Assembly: GCA_015066635.1 (NCBI GenBank)
Contig: SVOA01000013.1
Span: 1 to 40,566, forward strand
DNA from: Oscillospiraceae bacterium
GTDB lineage: Bacteria; Bacillota; Clostridia; Oscillospirales; Acutalibacteraceae
Direction: 5' to 3'
DNA: 40,566 nt
In this document: piece by piece, positions 24,115-32,025 of the stretch
Position numbering within the stretch: position 1 is the stretch's first letter
Layout: the number at the start of each line of letters is the position of its first letter
The notes under the pieces: model-generated
What the model saw: the letters and a program-made list of their open reading frames with translations, nothing else
Databases searched by the model: none
Told to the model about the DNA's origin: nothing
Made by a program: the position numbers and the translations under genes

Positions 24115-24190
24115 TGGTCGGAGTGACAAGACTTGAACTTGCGGCCCCTTGACCCCCAGTCAAGTGCGCTACCAGCTGCGCCACACCCCG
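24115..24190 (-). tRNA. tRNA-Pro (GGG)
   Basis: 76-nt cloverleaf: acceptor CGGGGTG/CACTCCG (one G-U), D-arm GCGC-AGCTGGTA-GCGC, anticodon stem CTTGA/TCAAG with loop CTGGGGG (anticodon GGG), T-arm GCAAG-TTCAAGT-CTTGT, discriminator A and encoded CCA. C1-G72 is usual for bacterial tRNA-Pro. The 3' 21 bases are duplicated at 23943-23963. Confidence 0.96.
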
Positions 24191-24219
24191 AAATAATCAG
24201 GGCAGTTTTTCAACTGCCC
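24191..24219 (-). terminator. Hairpin between yjjB and tRNA-Pro, likely terminator of the exporter operon
   Basis: Perfect 8-bp stem GGGCAGTT/AACTGCCC (24200-24207 and 24212-24219) with a GAAA-type loop, then TGATTATTT in minus sense. The predicted tRNA start lies inside the hairpin, so only transcripts coming from yjjB can fold it. Confidence 0.6.
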
Positions 24220-24223
24220 GAAT

Positions 24224-24252
24224 ATATTATCATAACTTATTTGAAAATGCAA
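24224..24252 (-). promoter_or_regulatory. Sigma-A promoter of tRNA-Pro
   Basis: Minus strand TTGCAT (24252-24247), 17-base spacer, TAATAT (24229-24224); start near 24217. Confidence 0.65.
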
Positions 24253-24276
24253 GTGTTTTGTGTGATAAGTTTTAAA

Positions 24277-24741
24277 TTATTTCTTCTTAAACAGTTTATT
24301 TGCCGTTGCAGTTGCCATTCTGACCGCCGTGGATATTACTATAATTCCAATAGCAAGCGACAGAGCTGCCTTCAGAGTGTAAATTCCCGTGCTGAAAAAT
24401 TCGTCCATCTCGTTTTTAAAAGCGTAACTCATTGTGTAGTACAGCGAGCTTCCGGGTATCATCGGAATTATTCCCGTTACAAGGAAGGAGGTGGTCGGCG
24501 TTTTCTTTATCCTCGCAAAGATTTCCGCGTAAACCGTAACTGCCATCGAAGCGACAAAATAGGCAAGGAAGTCCATGCCCGATAAAAAATGCGTCATAAG
24601 TATAAACACGCTCCAGCCGATTGCTCCGCCGAAAGCGGAAATGAGCATCTTTGTACGCCTTGTGTTATACATGAGCGAAAAGCCCATAGAGCCGAAAAAC
24701 GCCGTAACTATCTGAATTAAATATACGTTTAAGCTACTCAT
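24277..24741 (-). CDS. Threonine/serine exporter, YjjB-type small subunit (ThrE_2)
   Basis: 154 aa with about four membrane segments. SFLVTGIIPMIPGSSLYYTMSY (about 95-116) is the conserved Gly/Pro hairpin shared by ThrE halves. In the split exporter this subunit works with the larger YjjP-type protein to export threonine, serine or small dicarboxylates. Its start overlaps the upstream gene's stop by four bases (24738-24741), so the two are coupled. No signal peptide; ends in a basic tail KLFKKK. Confidence 0.88.
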   Translation of the reverse strand: MSSLNVYLIQIVTAFFGSMGFSLMYNTRRTKMLISAFGGAIGWSVFILMTHFLSGMDFLAYFVASMAVTVYAEIFARIKKTPTTSFLVTGIIPMIPGSSLYYTMSYAFKNEMDEFFSTGIYTLKAALSLAIGIIVISTAVRMATATANKLFKKK

Positions 24742-25499
24742 ATTCCGACACCTCCGAAAACGACAGCCATCAGAATATAACCCGCCGCAATAGCGAGTGA
24801 AACGATTACCGCCTCAAAAAGTCTGAGCATACCCGAAATAATATCTCCGCTGATTATATCGCGTATTGAATTGGTAAGACCTACGCCTGGTATAAGTATC
24901 ATTATATTGCCTATAATGATTTTTGACGCTTCCTGCCCGATACCGGATTTAACTGCAAGCAGGGCGAGAGCGCTGAGCACCGCTGAGCTGATGACATTGG
25001 AAAAAACCATATTAACTTTTGTCTTACTCTGTGCGAATATAACGAGTTTAAGAATTATTCCTATTACTGCGGAAACTGCCGCGTCACGGAAACCTCCGCC
25101 GAAAAACAGCGTAAACGAAGCCGAAATCATGGCGCACACAAGACATTGAACGGGGAGAGGATAGGGCTTTTCGGATTTGATTTCCTCTATCCTTTGCTCA
25201 AACTCCTCAACCGAGGCGGGCTCGGCGCAGAGCTGCCTTGACAAATCGTTGTACTTATGAAGCTTGTCAAGGTTGGTGTTGTACTTGCTGACGCGCCTTG
25301 TACCTGAAAAGGTATTGCTTTCGCCGTCGGTAAGCGTCAGGAACATAACGGAGGTAATGACAAACACATCTGTCTTTTCCACATTATAGGTATCCGAAAT
25401 TCTGCCTATCGTGTCCTCGACACGGCTTATTTCGGCGCCGCATATAAGCATCTGCTCGCCGAGAGTGAGCAGGCAGTCAAGCAGTTTTCCGTATTCCAT
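24738..25499 (-). CDS. Threonine/serine exporter, YjjP-type large subunit (ThrE)
   Basis: 253 aa. The N-terminal 110 residues are soluble with the family blocks LICGAEISRVEDTIGRI and TDGESNTFSGTRRVSKYNTNLDKLHKYNDLSRQL. Five membrane segments follow, with GNIMILIPGVGLTNSIRDIISGD (about 192-214) the conserved ThrE core. Export substrate by family: threonine, serine, possibly succinate-type acids. GGAGGTGCG lies before the ATG. The promoter has a 12-bp palindrome in its spacer. Confidence 0.9.
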   Translation of the reverse strand: MEYGKLLDCLLTLGEQMLICGAEISRVEDTIGRISDTYNVEKTDVFVITSVMFLTLTDGESNTFSGTRRVSKYNTNLDKLHKYNDLSRQLCAEPASVEEFEQRIEEIKSEKPYPLPVQCLVCAMISASFTLFFGGGFRDAAVSAVIGIILKLVIFAQSKTKVNMVFSNVISSAVLSALALLAVKSGIGQEASKIIIGNIMILIPGVGLTNSIRDIISGDIISGMLRLFEAVIVSLAIAAGYILMAVVFGGVGI

Positions 25500-25521
25500 A
25501 TCGCACCTCCGATTTTTTTAT

Positions 25522-25550
25522 AATATACCACAGTTTATAAACTATTACAA
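25522..25550 (-). promoter_or_regulatory. Promoter of the ThrE operon with palindromic spacer
   Basis: Minus strand TTGTAA (25550-25545), 17-base spacer, TATATT (25527-25522). The spacer contains a perfect palindrome AGTTTATAAACT (25532-25543), well placed for a repressor. Confidence 0.6.
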
Positions 25551-25637
25551 ACAATTTATTTTTTATATAAATTGAAACGGACTTTTTTATCATTTTGTAC
25601 AAATATTCAAAATAAATAAATAATTTTTAAATTGATA

Positions 25638-25666
25638 TTGCAAAAAAAATTCCTTTGTGATATTAT
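25638..25666 (+). promoter_or_regulatory. Sigma-A promoter of the dockerin protein gene
   Basis: TTGCAA at 25638-25643, 17-base spacer, TATTAT at 25661-25666; start near 25673. Confidence 0.6.
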
Positions 25667-25753
25667 GAATATGTATTTATGTACCTATATGGGATAATTC
25701 TGCCCATTTGGTACAGCAATAACAAATTTTTTCTTAAAAGGAGAACTCACAAA

Positions 25754-28093
25754 ATGAAAAAGCTTTTAGCAGTGCTTCTTTCAGTTTTGATGATTATGTC
25801 CTGTCTTTCGGTAAGCTTCGGCGTATTTGCCGAGGGCGAGTCTGAGGCAGAGGCTTTAATCAACAAAATCGCAAAGGCTACGGAAGAAGCAATTACGGAA
25901 GAAAAAGACAGTTCGGGCAATGTTACCCGTCATACTGCAGGTTATTACTTCAGTCGTAATATCCAGCAGATGGCTGCTACGGTTGACGGCGATTCCAAAA
26001 ATTATCTCAGGACCGTTATTAAGTCTTACTATCCTGAGTACAGCCAGTTCCTGGTTGATCAGGGCGATCAGGCATATCCTGACTTTTCTGCTATTGCTAC
26101 ATATATTCTTTCTCAGAATATTACAGGACCTATAGGCAATATCCAGACAGACAACCCCGAGAATCTTGCAAACACTTTCGGCGAGGCAACATCAAAAGAT
26201 CAGGAAGTCAGAAAGAATTCTATTGCATCTGAGTCACTCGGCGATGAGGCTCTTGCAGTATTTTCAATTAACCCCGACCTTGTTGAGGAAGTCAGCGGCA
26301 ATTCGCTTAAATTCAAAGATATTGACATTATGGCCGGCGATAAGGTTACGGATTCTGTAATTCCTCAGTTTACTAAGGTTTATCCCGACTTTTCAGGCTT
26401 TGCTTCAGGCTTTATTTCAAAGGCTGACAAAGCAGGCGTCAAGATGACCGACTGTATGTTCAAATACACCGATATTTATATTAACGCTGATTTTGACGGC
26501 GATGACAGACTTATGGAGCTTACGCTTGAATATACAATTCAGGCAAGCGCTACATTAACCGTAAACGGTACCGAGATGCAGATGATGGCTCAGTCGGGCG
26601 GCCGTGTATCTTACGGTTCATTTGAGTATTTTGACGAGGACAACGATTTTGACTTTGCAGAGCTTGTTAAGATGATTAACGAGGGTACTGCAAACGCTGT
26701 TCAGAACAAAGCAGGTTATTATTTCACGAAGATAGCAGATGATGCAGGTAACGGTTCAATCAAACTTGACCTTACAGAGAATGCTTATGAGACTCTTGGA
26801 ACTCTTGTTGATCAGGGTCAGGCTACTATCTTTAATGCTATCGACAGTTTTACTATCGCTATTGATAATTTGGCAGGCACATCAATAACTAAGTATGAGT
26901 GGGTATGTGACGGCGAGAATTGTCCGGTATGTAAGAATAATGAAGTTGACGAAAAAGGTAATATTATTCCATGTAAAGAAGGCGACCACGATACATCAGC
27001 CCATACGAAATGGGTTTGTGATGATACATGCCCCGTATGTCAGCAGCATCAGGATGAATTCGGTAACAGAATTGAGTGCCATAACAATGATTGGATGGAG
27101 CAGTTTGTCAGAGAGAACTTCAGTTGGCTCTCCGATGAAGAGGTTGCTGCTGAGGTTGCCGGTATGAAGGAACGCTGCACATGCGGTGAAAAGGATGCGG
27201 ATGTCTGCACCTGCGGTATGAGAGTGGCACCTCATAATCTTGGTATCAAAATCGGCGACAATAATTATGATGTAAACTTCCTTATCAATAAGGGCGTTGA
27301 GGCTCTTGTAGGCAAAATGAACGAGGCTCAGACAGATTCTCTTACAAAGGTTATGGAGCTCGGCGCATACAATGCAACAGTTCCTGCAAGTAAGGATTCT
27401 TCAAAATATATTGAAGACAGATATGCACTTAAAGAGACAACCCTTTCGGTAAATGACCTTGATGTAGATGCAACACCTCAGTTCTCTGACGGTAAGATTA
27501 CATTCTACATGCCCTCTCAGGAGAATCCGGGAGCAGATTCCGGTATTGGACATCTTACAAATAACTTTGCTACAGGCGATGAGTTCTCGGCAGCATGCGC
27601 AGAGGCAGTTACAAACAAGATTGCAGATTCCGCTGCGGGCGCAGTCGTAACAAGCAGATCTACCGGTATTGTTTATTCAGGCGAAGAAGGTCCCGGCTCA
27701 CCGATGAAGGTTGTTGTAGGATTTGAAGAGGCAACTGACGAGAACCATTACGGTAACGGTAAGATTTCTTACCTTAAGATTAACTATACATGCAGTTACC
27801 GTTATCTTCTTGCAGTAGGTACAGGCGACATTCTCATCAATGTTGCTGAGGCTAATTTCGCTGCATACAATGACTCAACATACGATGATTTCAACTATGC
27901 CGAGTACGAAAAGGGCGATGCAGACTTAAGCCAGAGAGTTACTATCATTGATGCAAAGCTTGTCCTCAAGCATATTGCAGGTCTTGAAAAGCTTAACGAT
28001 GCTCAGCAGAAGATCTCCGATATGGACGACAACAACAAGATTACTGTTCTTGACGCAAAGATGATTCTTCAGAAGATTGCTGCAGAGGCATAA
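25754..28093 (+). CDS. Secreted Cys-rich protein with C-terminal type I dockerin
   Basis: 779 aa from the ATG at 25754, which follows AAAAGGAGAACTC; the frame is open to 25679 but without a site. N-terminal signal peptide ends near VFA-EG at about residue 26; a Cys in the core (MIMSC) makes lipidation conceivable. Two large Asp/Ser-rich domains of unknown fold flank a Cys-rich segment (about 382-495) with CPVCKNN, CPVCQQH, CTCGEKDADVCTCG, resembling metal-binding knuckles. The C-terminus is a dockerin: DADLSQRVTIID and DMDDNNKITVLD place Asp/Asn/Ser at Ca2+ positions 1, 3, 5 and 12, each followed by a helix. It should dock to a cohesin, but no cohesin or cellulase domain is visible here. Confidence 0.83.
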   Translation: MKKLLAVLLSVLMIMSCLSVSFGVFAEGESEAEALINKIAKATEEAITEEKDSSGNVTRHTAGYYFSRNIQQMAATVDGDSKNYLRTVIKSYYPEYSQFLVDQGDQAYPDFSAIATYILSQNITGPIGNIQTDNPENLANTFGEATSKDQEVRKNSIASESLGDEALAVFSINPDLVEEVSGNSLKFKDIDIMAGDKVTDSVIPQFTKVYPDFSGFASGFISKADKAGVKMTDCMFKYTDIYINADFDGDDRLMELTLEYTIQASATLTVNGTEMQMMAQSGGRVSYGSFEYFDEDNDFDFAELVKMINEGTANAVQNKAGYYFTKIADDAGNGSIKLDLTENAYETLGTLVDQGQATIFNAIDSFTIAIDNLAGTSITKYEWVCDGENCPVCKNNEVDEKGNIIPCKEGDHDTSAHTKWVCDDTCPVCQQHQDEFGNRIECHNNDWMEQFVRENFSWLSDEEVAAEVAGMKERCTCGEKDADVCTCGMRVAPHNLGIKIGDNNYDVNFLINKGVEALVGKMNEAQTDSLTKVMELGAYNATVPASKDSSKYIEDRYALKETTLSVNDLDVDATPQFSDGKITFYMPSQENPGADSGIGHLTNNFATGDEFSAACAEAVTNKIADSAAGAVVTSRSTGIVYSGEEGPGSPMKVVVGFEEATDENHYGNGKISYLKINYTCSYRYLLAVGTGDILINVAEANFAAYNDSTYDDFNYAEYEKGDADLSQRVTIIDAKLVLKHIAGLEKLNDAQQKISDMDDNNKITVLDAKMILQKIAAEA

Positions 28094-28121
28094 TCAAACA
28101 ATTCCTTTTAAGATTTATAAT

Positions 28122-28152
28122 AAAGCACCGTTGATTTCAACGGTGCTTTTTA
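28122..28152. terminator. Terminator after the dockerin protein gene
   Basis: 12-bp perfect stem AAAGCACCGTTG (28122-28133) and CAACGGTGCTTT (28138-28149), T-run after. It may also serve the convergent DUF378 gene. Confidence 0.88.
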
Positions 28153-28163
28153 TTTCGCCTTTT

Positions 28164-28382
28164 TTAATCTTCGTGATGAATTTCCTCAACAAGCTCGTTT
28201 TCTCTGAACATCAGCGAGATACACCAGATAGCCGAGAGGGCGACGAGTGTGTAAATAATTCTGCTTAAAACCGCACCCTGACCGCCGAATATCCAGCTGA
28301 CAATGTCAAACTGAAACAGACCTATTGAACCCCAGTTAATACCGCCTATCACGAGAATAATCAACGCAATTCTGTCAAGCAT
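28164..28382 (-). CDS. DUF378-family small membrane protein
   Basis: 72 aa with two membrane helices. GGINWGSIGLFQFDIVSWIFGG (about 13-34) is the family signature; the C-terminus is a short acidic tail EEIHHED. The role is unknown; often found in Firmicutes and archaea as a single small gene. Start preceded by GAGGAG. It is downstream of spoIVA but separated by a terminator at 28444-28473. Confidence 0.85.
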   Translation of the reverse strand: MLDRIALIILVIGGINWGSIGLFQFDIVSWIFGGQGAVLSRIIYTLVALSAIWCISLMFRENELVEEIHHED

Positions 28383-28443
28383 TTTTTCAACTCCTCATTT
28401 TAACGCTTGATAGTATTTTTTGCGCATTTTTAGAAATTATGCA

Positions 28444-28473
28444 AAAAATAAAGGCATAATTTAATTATGCCTT
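28444..28473 (-). terminator. Intrinsic terminator of spoIVA
   Basis: Stem AAGGCATAAT/ATTATGCCTT (28451-28460 and 28464-28473), loop of three. In minus sense it is followed by TTTATTTTTTGC. Confidence 0.82.
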
Positions 28474-28486
28474 TTTATGATTTTTA

Positions 28487-29965
28487 TTAAAGAATTATAC
28501 ATATAAGCCCGTTACAGCCTTCGTTGATAACTCTCTGCAGAGTTTCCTGCATTTTCATCCGTGCTTCGTTAGGCATGTGAAAAAGCTTGTTTCTCAGCCC
28601 TTCGTTTACGAGCTCGTTTAGCGATTTGCCGAAAATATTTGATTCCCATATTTTGGTTGGCTCTTCCTCAAAGCCCTCAAGCAGATATTTAATCAGCTCC
28701 TCGGACTGACTCTCAGTGCCGACTATAGGCGCAACCTCTGTTTCAATGTTTGCTTTGAGCATATGTATTGAGGGCGCCGAGGCAGACAGCTTTACGCCGT
28801 AGCGTCCGCCCTGTTTAATGATTTCGGGCTCCTTTAAGGTTAATTCGTCAAGTCCGGGCATAATTATTCCGTATCCCGTGTTTTCAACCTCGTCAAGCGC
28901 ATATTTGATTTTTTCATATTCGGCTTTTGAACGGCTCAGTTCCGTTATAAGCGTCATCAGACCTTCTTCGTTTTCGATTTCAATGCCCGTTTTTTCGGTT
29001 ATTATCTTATAAAACAGACCCTCGTCAGTTTCAATATCTATTAAGGCACTGCCTTTGCCGAGGTCCATTTTGCCGATTTCCGCACGCCTGATATACTCGT
29101 TTGTCCGCAGTCCGTCAGTGAGCAGATTTATGTCTCTGACAAGGCTCAGCCCCTCGGAGGACGTGTTTATCTGTTCGCGTATGCTGCTTTTGAGCCAATG
29201 AGTGTTCTCAAGCTTCAACAGCCACGCGGGAAGCTTTATTCCGATTTCCTTTATCGGGAATTCAAATAATATCTGTGTCAGAATTTCCTTGATTTTGCTC
29301 TCGTTGAGTTCAAGACAGTTTACGGGCAGAACAGGTACCGAATATTTTTCGGAAAGCTCTCTTGCAAGTGTTACGGCGCTTTCGCTGTCGGGATATGTGC
29401 AGTTAAGCAGTATTATAAACGGCTTGTTAAGCTCTTTTAATTCGTCTATGACTCTTTCCTCGGCAATTTCGTATTCCTCTCTCGGAATATCGCTTATACT
29501 GCCGTCCGTCGTAACAACAAGTCCTATCGTCGAGTGTTCGGTAATAACCTTTTTTGTGCCGATTTCGGCTGCCATATTAAAGGGTATTTCCTCCTCAAAC
29601 CACGGAGTATGCACCATTCTCGGCTGTTCTCCCTCAATATAACCCATGGAACTCGGAACTATATAACCTACGCAGTCTATCATCCTGACCTTGAGCGCGG
29701 CGTTTTCGGGCAAAGTTATTTCAACGGCGTTTTCGGGTATGAATTTCGGCTCCGTTGTCATAATTGTTCTGCCAGCCGCTGACTGAGGCAGTTCGTCAAC
29801 TGCTCTTGTCTTTACGGCTGAGTTCTCTATATTCGGTATTACAAGCGTATCCATAAATTTCTGTATAAAGGTTGATTTTCCCGTTCTTACGGGACCTACG
29901 ACGCCGATATAAATATCTCCGCCGGTTCTGTCGGCAATATCGGAATATATGCTTCTTTCTGCCAT
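28487..29965 (-). CDS. spoIVA: Stage IV sporulation protein A (spore coat basement-layer ATPase)
   Basis: SpoIVA polymerises on the forespore surface using ATP and anchors the coat. 492 aa, identical in length to Bacillus subtilis SpoIVA. Walker A GPVRTGKS (24-31) is preceded by the characteristic start ERSIYSDIADRTGGDIYIGVVG. A Walker-B-like VRMIDCVGYIVP and TDGSISDIPREEYEIAEERVI are conserved blocks. The C-terminal targeting region ends NEGCNGLICIIL. AGGAGGTA precedes the ATG. A sigma-E-like promoter lies at 29998-30026. Its presence marks the organism as spore-forming. Confidence 0.97.
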   Translation of the reverse strand: MAERSIYSDIADRTGGDIYIGVVGPVRTGKSTFIQKFMDTLVIPNIENSAVKTRAVDELPQSAAGRTIMTTEPKFIPENAVEITLPENAALKVRMIDCVGYIVPSSMGYIEGEQPRMVHTPWFEEEIPFNMAAEIGTKKVITEHSTIGLVVTTDGSISDIPREEYEIAEERVIDELKELNKPFIILLNCTYPDSESAVTLARELSEKYSVPVLPVNCLELNESKIKEILTQILFEFPIKEIGIKLPAWLLKLENTHWLKSSIREQINTSSEGLSLVRDINLLTDGLRTNEYIRRAEIGKMDLGKGSALIDIETDEGLFYKIITEKTGIEIENEEGLMTLITELSRSKAEYEKIKYALDEVENTGYGIIMPGLDELTLKEPEIIKQGGRYGVKLSASAPSIHMLKANIETEVAPIVGTESQSEELIKYLLEGFEEEPTKIWESNIFGKSLNELVNEGLRNKLFHMPNEARMKMQETLQRVINEGCNGLICIIL

Positions 29966-29997
29966 TTGAATACCTCCTAAACATCATTACACTAACA

Positions 29998-30026
29998 ATA
30001 ATATTCCGATAATTTTGTTTATATGA
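29998..30026 (-). promoter_or_regulatory. Candidate sigma-E promoter of spoIVA
   Basis: Minus strand TCATATA (30026-30020), 14-base spacer, AATATTAT (30005-29998). The -35 agrees well with KMATATT, the -10 only partly with CATACAHT. spoIVA is sigma-E controlled in Bacillus. Confidence 0.35.
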
Positions 30027-30057
30027 ATAAAAAAACGGCAGAGTACCGACTCTGCCG
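30026..30057 (-). terminator. Intrinsic terminator of the alpha/beta hydrolase gene
   Basis: Minus strand CGGCAGAGT (30057-30049), loop CGGT, ACTCTGCCG (30044-30036), then seven T. It abuts the candidate spoIVA promoter. Confidence 0.9.
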
Positions 30058-30075
30058 CTGTATATGTATTTAATG

Positions 30076-31056
30076 TCAGATGTGCTTATCAATAAATTCC
30101 CTTACCTTATTCCAGTACAAATCGGGATGCGCGCATACCGAGCGTGCATGAGGAGCGTCGGGAACGGAAAGCATATCCTTATCGGAATCACACGCGTCAT
30201 AAACTATCTGAAGCATATCATAGGGAACAAAGTTGTCTGCTTCGCCGTGGATAAAGAGCATGGGAACCTTGCATTTCTTTAACTGCTCGGTACAGGAAGC
30301 CTCTTTGAACGAGAACTTTGCCTTGCGCTTGTTGACGTCGTTGGCGCTGTAAAGGAAGGGGAATTCAGGCACCTTCATCTGAGTCATCTTGTGCTTTAAA
30401 ATGTCCCAGACATTTGTGTAGCCGCAGTCCTCGATAGCAAGCTTAACGTTTTCGGGCAAATCCTCGCCGCAGGTCATCATTGTTGTTGCGGCACCCATTG
30501 AAACGCCGTGAAGTATGATTTTGCAGTCGGGATGGAACTCTACAAGGTAGTTTATCCATGCGATAACGTCAAGTCTGTCTTTCCAGCCCATCGAGATAAA
30601 TTCCTCCTCGGAATCTGCGTGTCCTCTGAGGCTGGGCATAAGTACGTTGTAGCCCCACTCATAGAATTTCTGTGCGTATATACCCATTTTTCTCGGGCTT
30701 GAGGTGTAACCGTGAATACAGATTACATAAATATCGCTGTCTTTTTCGCTTCTGAACAAATCGGCGTGCAGATTTTTACCGTCATAGCTCGGTATTGTAA
30801 CCTTTTCCTTGAGAGTATCGTCAAACCACTGAGACCCAGTGTCGAGAATTGCCTCAAGCTTTGCAATGTATTCGTCTGCCATCTTTTTCTTTTTGTCATT
30901 TTCCGAAGCCTTTGTACCTATGGGACCGTTCATACCGGTTCTTGAAAGTACAAGGTGATACATCAGTTTACCTGACAGCACAAATGCCGTAGCCGCTACG
31001 CCTGCCGTAACAAAAGCGTATTTTGCGGCGCTTGCGAGTTTATTTTTATTCTCCAT
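30076..31056 (-). CDS. Membrane-anchored alpha/beta hydrolase
   Basis: 326 aa. One N-terminal membrane helix (about 10-28) precedes a serine-hydrolase domain: oxyanion block CIHGYTSSP, nucleophile elbow GVSMGAA (Ser186), acid in HGEADNFVP (Asp274) and His303 in APHARS. Related Firmicutes proteins are annotated as serine aminopeptidase/lysophospholipase-like; the substrate is unknown. The frame opens at 31074, but AAAGGAGAAGG is inside that extension, so the ATG at 31056 is chosen. Promoter at 31085-31113. Confidence 0.88.
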   Translation of the reverse strand: MENKNKLASAAKYAFVTAGVAATAFVLSGKLMYHLVLSRTGMNGPIGTKASENDKKKKMADEYIAKLEAILDTGSQWFDDTLKEKVTIPSYDGKNLHADLFRSEKDSDIYVICIHGYTSSPRKMGIYAQKFYEWGYNVLMPSLRGHADSEEEFISMGWKDRLDVIAWINYLVEFHPDCKIILHGVSMGAATTMMTCGEDLPENVKLAIEDCGYTNVWDILKHKMTQMKVPEFPFLYSANDVNKRKAKFSFKEASCTEQLKKCKVPMLFIHGEADNFVPYDMLQIVYDACDSDKDMLSVPDAPHARSVCAHPDLYWNKVREFIDKHI

Positions 31057-31084
31057 AAATCCTTCTCCTTTCATTTATGGATAT

Positions 31085-31113
31085 ATTGTATAACAAAAAA
31101 GCGGCAAATGCAA
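31085..31113 (-). promoter_or_regulatory. Sigma-A promoter of the alpha/beta hydrolase gene
   Basis: Minus strand TTGCAT (31113-31108), 17-base spacer, TACAAT (31090-31085). Start near 31078, which excludes translation from 31074. Confidence 0.7.
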
Positions 31114-31154
31114 ATATTTTCGTCCCGTATTTTTAAAAATGAGGGATAAAAATG

Positions 31155-31183
31155 TTGTTTTTAATTTAAAAATCTGTTACAAT
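31155..31183 (+). promoter_or_regulatory. Sigma-A promoter of the DivIVA-like gene
   Basis: TTGTTT at 31155-31160, 17-base spacer, TACAAT at 31178-31183. Confidence 0.65.
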
Positions 31184-31231
31184 ATACTTCAACATACATA
31201 AAAAAATATTATCCGTACGGGGTGTATTGAA

Positions 31232-32023
31232 ATGGATGACAAAATCATGAGAACAAGCGTTTTCGGCGGCTTCAAAAAAGAGGACGTTCTTTCCTTTGTT
31301 GAGCAGCTTAAAAATGAAGTCGAGTCGCTTAAAAAGGACATAGAGGCCAAGGACAATTTAATGCTCGGTCTTAACAGTCAGATACGCGAGCTTACAAGAG
31401 AATGCGACGGGCTGAAAGCCTGCAAGGCAGAGCTTGAAACCGCTACGGAAAAAATCAGCGTTCTCAGTAATACAAATATTAAAATGAAATCCGAGCTTGA
31501 CTCTCTTAAAGCAGTTGCCGATGAGTACGAAAATGCCAAAGCAAAGCTTGAAAAGGGCAGCCGTGAAATAGAGGAAGCTCAGGCAAGGCTCGGAGCCGCG
31601 TTTGTTGATGCGCGCAAATATTCTGAAAATATCGTTGCCGCCGCTAATGAAAAGGCCCATAAGACAAGTGAGGGCTTCTCTCAGGACATATCAAGGCAGG
31701 CAACCGAAATAACACGTCTTTCGGGCGAAATTGATAAGATTTCGGATTCGTTCAACAGAACTGTCAGCGAGCTTCACGCAAATATTGCGGTTCTCGCGCA
31801 GAGGATGTCAGCCGCGGCTAAAAATCTAAGTCTGCGTCAGGACTCGGTATTCCAGCCCGAACTCAAGGCAGATTTTAACCTTGATGACGATGCAACGGGC
31901 GTTATCGACAGTAATGACGGAAGCGGACTTACGTTTATTCAGTATCCTCCTCACACCGAGTTCAACGAGGATCTTAATATTCAGCCCGATTCCGATTATT
32001 CCAATTTATCCAAAGAGGGCTGA
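31232..32023 (+). CDS. DivIVA-like coiled-coil protein
   Basis: 263 aa. The N-terminus RTSVFGGFKKEDVLSFVEQLKNEVESL (about 7-33) follows the DivIVA/GpsB pattern of a short membrane-binding loop plus coiled coil. Heptad-like charged repeats continue to about residue 205. The last 60 residues are acidic and probably disordered. DivIVA relatives mark negatively curved membrane such as the septum and poles. GGGGTG precedes the ATG. The gene ends two bases before the fumarase-beta gene, an unusual partner. Confidence 0.72.
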   Translation: MDDKIMRTSVFGGFKKEDVLSFVEQLKNEVESLKKDIEAKDNLMLGLNSQIRELTRECDGLKACKAELETATEKISVLSNTNIKMKSELDSLKAVADEYENAKAKLEKGSREIEEAQARLGAAFVDARKYSENIVAAANEKAHKTSEGFSQDISRQATEITRLSGEIDKISDSFNRTVSELHANIAVLAQRMSAAAKNLSLRQDSVFQPELKADFNLDDDATGVIDSNDGSGLTFIQYPPHTEFNEDLNIQPDSDYSNLSKEG

Positions 32024-32025
32024 GC

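Noticed and set aside
23951-24136. Plus-strand open frame through the duplicated tRNA end
   Set aside because: It consists of hairpin arms and tRNA sequence; no start site.
24133-24585. Plus-strand open frame across tRNA-Pro and yjjB
   Set aside because: It is antisense to a tRNA and a clear ThrE gene; codon pattern and Cys/Arg/Ser-rich composition are those of a shadow frame.
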